DNA of 64,000 bases from Ahaetulla prasina. Lineage: Eukaryota; Chordata; Lepidosauria; Squamata; Colubridae. The stretch lies in NCBI RefSeq assembly GCF_028640845.1, contig NC_080541.1, positions 30,336,435 to 30,400,434 of the forward strand, in the 5' to 3' direction. This document shows positions 51,971 through 61,500 of this stretch, in pieces. The notes beneath the pieces are model-generated. The model saw only the letters and a program-made list of their open reading frames with translations. It searched no databases and was not told the origin of the DNA. The position numbers and the translations under genes are program-made. Position 1 is the stretch's first letter. Every line of letters begins with the position of its first letter.

Positions 51971-54900
51971 TTCTCTCTTTCTCTCCCTCCCCCCTTCTCT
52001 CTCACTTTCGTTCTATGCAGACTAAAACAATTGAACTTGGTTTCTTTTGAAATCTCAGTATTTAAATCCAGATGTAATTATTCTTGCAATAAACTCATTA
52101 ACTTATGTTTAATTTATTTCCTTTAAGTTAAAACTATGACTAATTTGGTATTCAGCCATTGATAAGCAAGAGGTGTTTACTTAGATCTTACCTGCCTTAC
52201 TATTTGTATGCTAAATTAAAAATCTGATCTTGGGTAAAATGGGAAAGGAAACAGTGCTCAGCTGATGAAAAGGGACATATAAATAGTAAACCAGAAGAGT
52301 GGCTCAAATAACATTCCTATATGGATTTATAAAAGAGAATCTATTAAAATTTTGGAAGATTCTTTGAGAAGAGAAAAAAAAGGGAAAAAAAATAGTTCTA
52401 GTATATATTTAAACGTATCTGGATATATTTAAATCCAGATTGTTAAAAAGTAAAAGGAAGTAGCCTAAAGTTGGTTACTTCATCAAGGTTAAAATAGATA
52501 GGTTGCTGTCTCTAGTAACCCTTAATGGAATTTTGCTGACCAGAATGACAAGACTTTAAAGTTTTGTTTATAAATAAGAAATAAGACATGGGAAGAAGAA
52601 TTCTTCTGTTGTATTTTAGGTGAAATTTAAGTGATAAGTTATTAAAATTGTTTTATACTTGCTGTGATGAAGGGGGAAGTTACTTCTTTATATTTTTCTT
52701 TTTCTTTACTATATTCTTATTTTCTGTTTTTTTTTTCTATTCTTTTCTAGTTTTTCTTTTTCTTTTTACTTTCTTTAGTTTATATTAACTTTTACCTTTT
52801 TAATTGTATGTTCAATAAAATTATTGCAAAAAAAAGAAAGCTAACAGAGCTTAAAATTAGCCCAATTTTAAAAAATGTGTCCGGAAGTCTTAATATTCTT
52901 AAGATAGTTACTGCTGCAAATGCACTTTTTCCAGTGGTTTTCTATTCTACAGAATGAGAAAAGGAAATCATAATTTATGCCAAACATCCAGTATACTTCC
53001 AATATCTATATGTGGAGAGAGAGGGGGGGGAGAAGGGTATTAATTTGACTTTTTCTAAAATGTTGTTTTCCTTCCATTTCAGGATATATTTGAATGCCGA
53101 ACATGTGGTTTACTGGAATCTCTGTGCTGTTGCACAGAATGTGCACGCGTGTGCCATAAAGGCCATGATTGCAAGTATGTTGATGTTTATTGTAATGAAT
53201 ATCACAGATTCTTTTAACTACACCCATTTTAGTGGGCTCTAAACACAAAAGAGCCATCACAACACAGGTATACACAAGCTACTACTTACCATTATTCCAC
53301 TATTCTCCACTGCCATTTCTACTCCTACTCCTGCTATTCCAACTACTACTTCTGGTGAGTTTTGCTAGAGAAAATTATGGTACCTCTTTCTAGGTGTTTT
53401 AGGCTACTTCAAGCTGTTTTATTGCCATATATGAACACAGACCCTCTACACCCAGCTGTCTCTCAATAAGCTTTTATATCCAATAATGTTGTGCTGGCTG
53501 GGGAGATAGCTGAAAGAGACAGGACAGTAGTAGCACAAGTACTGGCCATTTTCTGGGCAGCCTGCTCTTTCATAATGAGGTTTAAAATTGTTCTTATGTT
53601 TTTCTGTTGTTAATGTATGGAAACATACCACATTTTTCGGAGTATAAGATGCACCGGAGTATAAGATGTACCTTAGTTTTTGGGGAGGTTTCCTTGGTTG
53701 TGAGCTCTGTGCCTTGCTTTTTTTGCTTTTTTTTTCTGACTCTGAAACTCTGTTTCAGAAAAAACTTTTTTCTGCCTCTGAAAGCCTCCAAAACAGAGCT
53801 TCAGAAAAAAAGCCTATGAAGCTCTGTTTAGGGTTTTTTTTCCTAAGCTCCGTTTGGGGCTTTTTTTCTGAAGTTCCATTTTGGGCTTTTATTCTGAAGC
53901 TCCATTTGGGGCTTTTATTCTGAAGCTCTGTTTCTGATGCTTTTTTCAGCCTCTGAAACCTCCATTTGAGAAATTGGGAAGGGGTACATTCAGAGTATAA
54001 GATGCACCCAGATTTTCACCCTCTTTTTTGGGGGAAAAAGGTGCGTCTTATACTCCGAAAAATACGGTAAGACACAAAAGTTGAAATTCAACATGTGAAG
54101 CCCATTTCTGTTGGGGTGAGAAGGTGAAGATTCCCTCAGGTCAGGGATGAAATCTAAAAATTTTCCCTACCGGTTCTGTGGGCGTGGCTTAATTGGTGGG
54201 TGTGGCTTGGTGGTCAGGTGACTGAATGGGCATGATTAATAATAATAAATAATAAAAATAATTAAGTATACAAAACTTGGGAGGCATTGGTCTACCTTCT
54301 TTAAGAATAGAGGCCCCGGTCTACCAATTGCCTTTTATTGAGAGGAACCAGTCTACCTTCTTTAAAAATAGAGGCCCTGGTCTACCAATTGCCTTTTACT
54401 GAGAGGCACTGGTCAACCTTCTTTAAAAATAGAGGCATCGGTCTACTAGCTGCCTACAGCGCTGATCAGCTGTAGTGCGGCCCTTTGAAGTGCCGCAGCA
54501 GTCATTTAAGGCCGTTTGCAGCTATATCACTACCGAGCGCTTCAGGGACAGAGAAGAGGAACAGCGAGACTTGGGCAGTGGGGGGGGGGGCAGGGATTTT
54601 TGCTGTCGGTTCTCAGAACTACCTGCCCCCATCGCTACCGGATCTCGCGATCTGGTCCGAACTGAGAGCATTTCACCCCTGCCTCAGGTCAAGATACTCT
54701 AAATGACTACATGGCCTTTGCCATTTTATTTCTTGGCAACATTTGGTAGCTTTCCATCGCCACTTTCCAAAATGTTTTCCTTCCCAGTCAAATATACAGC
54801 ATGGCTTGATTGTCTTGAATGTCAGCCGATCCTGCTTTCTCTCTCTGACTGTCTGTCTCCTTTCTGTTTAGACACAGGGGTTTGAGTTTTCCTTCTCAGC

Positions 54901-56731
54901 AACATTTGCTATGTATTCACAAGTACATAGTCAAAGGACAATTTGCTCTTTTTCACAATTGTTACTCTTAAATTAGTACAGCCTTTTATACATGGCCATA
55001 AAGCTCACATTTTTAGATCTACATTTCATATTGATATGAAAATTGATCATAACATAATTAAAATTTCCTCTCTTTCAGGCTTAAACGCACATCACCTACA
55101 GCATACTGTGATTGTTGGGAGAAGTGCAAGTGCAAAACATTAATTGCAGGACAGAAATCTGCCCGTCTTGATCTGCTTTTCCGGCTGCTTACTACTACAA
55201 ATCTTGTCACCATGCCAAATAGTAGGCAAGTGCCTGTTTATTCCAAATGGGAGAAAGTGATCTGGGAAATTCAGAGCAGTCTTTTTTTTTTTTTAAACAC
55301 CTCTCTCTGTGTTCTAGGGGGGAACATCTTCTACTGTTCTTAGTACAGACAGTAGCGCGACAAACAGTAGAGCACTGCCAATACCGGCCGCCAAGAATTA
55401 GAGAAGATCGTAATCGTAAAACTGCAAACCCTGAAGGTAGGCCGTTCAGTGATTTTACACAATTTTCTGCTGTAGTCTTACCTGTCAAGATCTCCCACAC
55501 ACATAAAGGGAGAAGTAATATATAATATAAATACTATTATATTAGTTATCAGAGGCTTCTTTTTCCATTATTTTCCTGCCTCTTTTTTTTTAAGGGTCCA
55601 CACCAAATTGATAAAATCACCCTCTGATTTGGAGATGTCAAAGGCATTTTAAGATGTGAAATGAGAAGCCTTAAGCATCTGCAATACTTAAGGCATCCAT
55701 TTTGTTCTTAAATTCACCAAGCCTCAAAATGCAAAAGAAATTCTACATGAACAAGAAAATATGTATCCTATCCGTAGATGTCTCTAAGTCCCAAACATAA
55801 CAGAATGCTGTTCACTTATTCGGAAAGCTCTTTCTGCTTTGAGGCAGGGAGGCATCAAAATAATACTTTTTCCACTAGTTTAATGTTTTTGCCATTCTCT
55901 TATAGAAAATAGTGGAGTATTTTTTTTATTGCTTCTCAAATTATTTTGTAGTGGCTTCTCCAGACTCTCTTCCAACCAAACAAGAGATAAAAATGGAAGG
56001 AAAGTTTGTGAGAGAACGTAGCAGAAGATTTAATCATGTAACTGCCTTGATTTCCTGAGCAGTTCAATTCATACTTGCAAGCTTACCAAACTGAGAGGAC
56101 TTTTTATTCCTCCCATTTATATAGCTGGCTATCTCACAGATGTGACTCTGGATGGCTTACAATTAAAAAAAAAACTATAATAAAAGTAGCAATATTTATC
56201 AATGTGGCTATCTCAACAAGTTTCCATTTCCCTAAGATCCCAACACCTGTTGACATAGCCATATCTAATTATGGAAAAGAATATTCCATTCTGGAAAAAC
56301 TATTGAAGTCTTCTTTTATTTGTATCTTAGATTCAGATATGCCTGATCATGATTTAGAACCACCACGATTTGCACAGCTTGCCTTGGAACGTGTTTTACA
56401 AGACTGGAATGCCTTGAAATCTATGATCATGTTTGGCTCACAGGAGAACAAAGACCCGTGTGTATAGATAGCATATTTCAGTTACTTTGAAAATTTGCTT
56501 TGTGTTGTAGACATGCAACTACATTTTATTCTCTTTTTTTCTCTCTTTTTGCTTTTTTCCAAGTCTTAGTGCAAGCAGTAGGATTGGTCACCTTTTGCCT
56601 GAAGAACAAGTTTATCTTAATCAGCAGAGTGGTACTATTCGGCTGGATTGTTTTACACATTGTCTCATTGTGAAATGTACAGCAGATATTTTGGTAAGGC
56701 ATGTGTCTTTCTTTTTCTTTCTTTCTTTTCT

Positions 56732-56786
<55 letters not shown>

Positions 56787-58501
56787 GTCTCTCTCTCTCT
56801 CTCTCTCCCCCTCCTTCCTTCCTTCCTTCCTTCCTTCCTTCCTTCCTTCCTTCCTTCCTTCCTTCCTTCCTTCCTTCCTTCCTTCCTTCCTATACATGGT
56901 GCCAATTTTCTTTTTCAATTTAAATCTCATATAATAATTTGGAAATCTAAGCTGGGATGTGACAGTTGTTTTCTTTAGCTTTTAGATACTTTGCTGGGGA
57001 CACTTGTCAAAGAATTGCAAAACAAGTACACTCCAGGTCGCAGAGAAGAAGCAATTTCTGTTACAATGCGGTTTCTGCGTTCTGTAGCTAGAGTTTTTGT
57101 AATTCTTAGTGTGGAAATGGCTTCCTCAAAAAAGAAAAAGTAAGTTCCTTTTAAAAAAAATAATATTTTACTTAAATTAACATTGGGGTGAAAACTGCCA
57201 CTGTACTTTTAAATTATATATACATTCATTTAGTTTTTTTTAAATATGAACCTCAAGCTTCAGTATAAAAGAAGAACAGAGAATGGCCACCTGCATTTTG
57301 TAAATAAATGTCCCTTTCATATGGAAAACTTGTGACTCATTAGCTTTTGTCAAAATGGGAGCAGTTAAGAAAATATAATAATCATTTCCATTAGCTTTAA
57401 GCTGTCTGCTTGACAGCTGTTTTGGTTGTATAAATTAGATGGAAATGTAGCATATTATGCCTCTGCAATACTTAAGGCATCCATTTTGTTCTTAAATTCA
57501 CCAAGCCTCAAAATGCAAAAGAAATTCTACATGAACAAGAAAATATGTATCCTATCCGTAGATGTCTCTAAGTCCCAAACATAACAGAATGCTGTTCACT
57601 TATTCGGAAAGCTCTTTCTGCTTTGAGGCAGGGAGGCATCAAAATAATACTTTTTCCACTAGTTTAATGTTTTTGCCATTCTCTTATAGAAAATAGTGGA
57701 GTATTTTTTTTATTGCTTCTCAAATTATTTTGTAGTGGCTTCTCCAGACTCTCTTCCAACCAAACAAGAGATAAAAATGGAAGGAAAGTTTGTGAGAGAA
57801 CGTAGCAGAAGATTTAATCATGTAACTGCCTTGATTTCCTGAGCAGTTCAATTCATACTTGCAAGCTTACCAAACAGAGAGGACTTTTTATTCCTCCCAT
57901 TTATATAGCTGGCTATCTCACAGATGTGACTCTGGATGGCTTACAATTAAAAAAAAAACTATAATAAAAGTAGCAATATTTATCAATGTGGCTATCTCAA
58001 CAAGTTTCCATTTCCCTAAGATCCCAAAACCTGTTGACATAGCCATATCTAATTATGGAAAAGAATATTCCATTCTGGAAAAACTATTGAAGTCTTCTTT
58101 TATTTGTATCTTAGATTCAGATATGCCTGATCATGATTTAGAACCACCACGATTTGCACAGCTTGCCTTGGAACGTGTTTTACAAGACTGGAATGCCTTG
58201 AAATCTATGATCATGTTTGGCTCACAGGAGAACAAAGATCCGTGTGTATAGATAGCATATTTCAGTTACTTTGAAAATTTGCTTTGTGTTGTAGACATGC
58301 AACTACATTTTATTCTCTTTTTTTCTCTCTTTTTGCTTTTTTCCAAGTCTTAGTGCAAGCAGTAGGATTGGTCACCTTTTGCCTGAAGAACAAGTTTATC
58401 TTAATCAGCAGAGTGGTACTATTCGGCTGGATTGTTTTACACATTGTCTCATTGTGAAATGTACAGCAGATATTTTGGTAAGGCATGTGTATCTTTCTTT
58501 T

Positions 58502-58572
<71 letters not shown>

Positions 58573-61500
58573 GTCTCTCTCTCTCTCTCTCTCTCCCCCT
58601 CCTTCCTTCCTTCCTTCCTTCCTTCCTTCCTTCCTTCCTTCCTTCCTTCCTTCCTTCCTTCCTTCCTTCCTTCCTTCCTATACATGGTGCCAATTTTCTT
58701 TTTCAATTTAAATCTCATATAATAATTTGGAAATCTAAGCTGGGATGTGACAGTTGTTTTCTTTAGCTTTTAGATACTTTGCTGGGGACACTTGTCAAAG
58801 AATTGCAAAACAAGTACACTCCAGGTCGCAGAGAAGAAGCAATTTCTGTTACAATGCGGTTTCTGCGTTCTGTAGCTAGAGTTTTTGTAATTCTTAGTGT
58901 GGAAATGGCTTCCTCAAAAAAGAAAAAGTAAGTTCCTTTTAAAAAAAATAATATTTTACTTAAATTAACATTGGGGTGAAAACTGCCACTGTACTTTTAA
59001 ATTATATATACATTCATTTAGTTTTTTTTAAATATGAACCTCAAGCTTCAGTATAAAAGAAGAACAGAGAATGGCCACCTGCATTTTGTAAATAAATGTC
59101 TCTTTCATATGGAAAACTTGTGACTCATTAGCTTTTGTCAAAATGGGAGCAGTTAAGAAAATATAATAATCATTTCCATTAGCTTTAAGCTGTCTGCTTG
59201 ACAGCTGTTTTGGTTGTATAAATTAGATGGAAATGTAGCATATTATGCCTCTGATCATTACTATTTTAAAGACAGTGCATTGACGTGTTTATTGGCGGAA
59301 ATAATTTGGCATCATGTCTAGTTACATACGTTGCCACATGGTTTCTACTTTTATTTATTTATTTATTTATTTATTTATTGTTTAAACAATATAGTGGTGT
59401 TTTTATACCTGTCAGATCTGTGGGTACGTGCATTGGAGAAACTATCCATCTTCTTACAAGAGCTGAACAAACTGCTCCATAGGATTGAATTAGGACAGGA
59501 CGACATATTTTATTTTGCTATTTATTTTGACAAATATTTTGCTATTCTTACTGCTTTTCATTTTGCGTGGCGTTTACATAATGGATTCCTGAGAGCAAGT
59601 TTAGTATTGAAGGAAAACAGACAAGGGTAATTGGGTAAAGAATAAGGAATTATTTTAGTTCTATATTCCTAGATTTATCTACTAACAAAATAACAACAAT
59701 TTTGCAAAATATGTCAAAGGTGGATTTTGCAAGAGTTTGAAAGATGACAGCAGGATAATGATATGCTGGCATATTGGATACGGCAAGGGAGTAATTAAGG
59801 GTTGGAGGAAGGATCATGGATTTGGAGGAGCAAAAAACATAATTGAGTGATCTATCAAGATACAGCAGTACAGAAAAGGAGATGGAGCAAAGTCATAAAG
59901 GGATTTAAAAAAGCATGAGGAATCACACTGGAGTAAGCAGGAAGCCAGGAATTAAAGAAGGGAGGTTTATTTATTAGAATGAGAGAAGTGACCAGTTTGG
60001 GAAACAGAATGCTAGATACTAATTATTTCAGGATAATGTGGGAACAATTCAGTAGTTCTGAGACCTGATTGGGACTTTGACACATTTTTTCTTCAAAAGG
60101 ATTTTTTTTTTGCAGCTTTATGGGAGGAAATACAGCTTGACCGTAGACTGAATGTCAGGAGAAATTGCTGTAATTACATGGGTAGCAAAAGCATTAAATA
60201 AGAATAGTCTTGATTTATATGTCTTTTATATTTTGGTCCCTTTGGAATTAATAGATTCCTTCATTTTCCCTTTCCCAACTCTTTTCCAGCAACTTTATTC
60301 CGCAGCCGATTGGAAAATGTAAGCGTGTATTCCAAGCTTTATTACCTTATGCTGTAGAGGAATTATGCAATGTAGCAGAGTCCCTCATTATCCCAGTTAG
60401 GATGGGTATTGCACGTCCTACAGCACCTTTTACATTGGCAAGCACAAGTATAGATGCCATGCAAGGCAGTGAAGAGCTGTTCTCAGTAGAACCTCTTCCT
60501 CCACGGCCATCTTCTGACCAGTCCAGCAGGTAATGTCCAGCACGTAGCTTATTATGATTACATTCTTCTAAATGCAATGCCATATGCTCTTTGTCAGGTT
60601 GTCTTTGGTGCAGGTGAGTTTACTTTAAAGTAACAAATGACACCCCCCCCCAATCCACCCACCCCACGTATAAACACATGAGCAAACAGTAAAAGACCTG
60701 GTTCGTCAGTGTGATATAAATAAAAAGAATCCAAAATGATAAGATTTGATATGTTTTAGAAGGACAGCATAGCTGAGGATCCCACAAATAATCCTCAACT
60801 TCTGACCTGTCACTTAGTGACTGCTTGAAATTACGATGGGCTTCCCTGGGGTGCTTAAGACTCAGTTCCAATGCTTCCCCCCCACCCCCCGTTCACATGA
60901 ACCCAGGTGCGGCACTCAGCAGCTGGCACACATTTATGGATGTTCACAGCCTCCTGCAGTCACAAACCTGCATTTTACAACGGTTTTGCTGAAAGATGGC
61001 ATTTTCATACAATTTTTGGCAAAACTGGCCTATAGCGAACCATTGGTTTGCTTAATGACTGCCGCAAAAAAGAAACCCACACCGTGATTGTTGCTGTCTG
61101 CTTGTGCTGCTTCCTTAGCTCCAAAATTGGATCCTGAAAGGCTTTTCAGAACTTTCTTGGTAGAACAGCCTGCCAACCTGATTGACTCTTGATACTCTTC
61201 AAAGTTACTTTGGGGTTCATTTCACCAAGATACCTCATCCAGAGGCCCAGTGCTTAGAAAAGTGCCACAAGTTTTCTTCTCTATTTCTTCTTTTTTATTG
61301 TCTTTTGAGAAGAACATGGCTTTGTGTTCCCACACTCCAAGTGTGCAAAGGAGAGAAAACCAAAGCAGCATTCTTTTATTCTGCTTCCTTGTTCTTATTT
61401 GGAAAGGAGGACCAAACGGAAACATGCAGTTTGGATGACATGTCACCATGCACTGGGATGCTCAACTTCCATCCTAGGACTGGGGGACAGCCCTTCAGTT

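Larger units (their letters stand above)
55677..57464. repeat. Direct tandem duplication, unit 1
   Basis: About 1,784 bp that recurs immediately downstream. It holds part of intron 29, exons 30-32 and part of intron 32. Edges share the microhomology TCTG: upstream 'agcatctgcaat', the internal join 'gcctctgcaat', and the downstream end 'gcctctgatca'. Differences between units are few (for example c/a at 56243/58027, a silent GAC/GAT in exon 30, and 4 bp in the CTTT/CTTC tract). Confidence 0.95.
57465..59253. repeat. Direct tandem duplication, unit 2
   Basis: Second unit. Offset from unit 1 is 1,784 bp before the microsatellite and 1,788 bp after it. Identity is very high throughout, intron included, so the event is recent or is an assembly product. 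Confidence 0.95.

Noticed and set aside
51600..52126. Open frames extending past exon 26 into Ser/Leu/Phe repeats
   Set aside because: Exon 26 ends at the GTAAAT donor at 51795. The rest is intron microsatellite.
56526..56930. Lys/Glu/Arg- and Phe/Leu-repeat proteins on both strands, also at 58310-58722
   Set aside because: These are translations of the CTTT/CT/CTTC microsatellite and nothing more.
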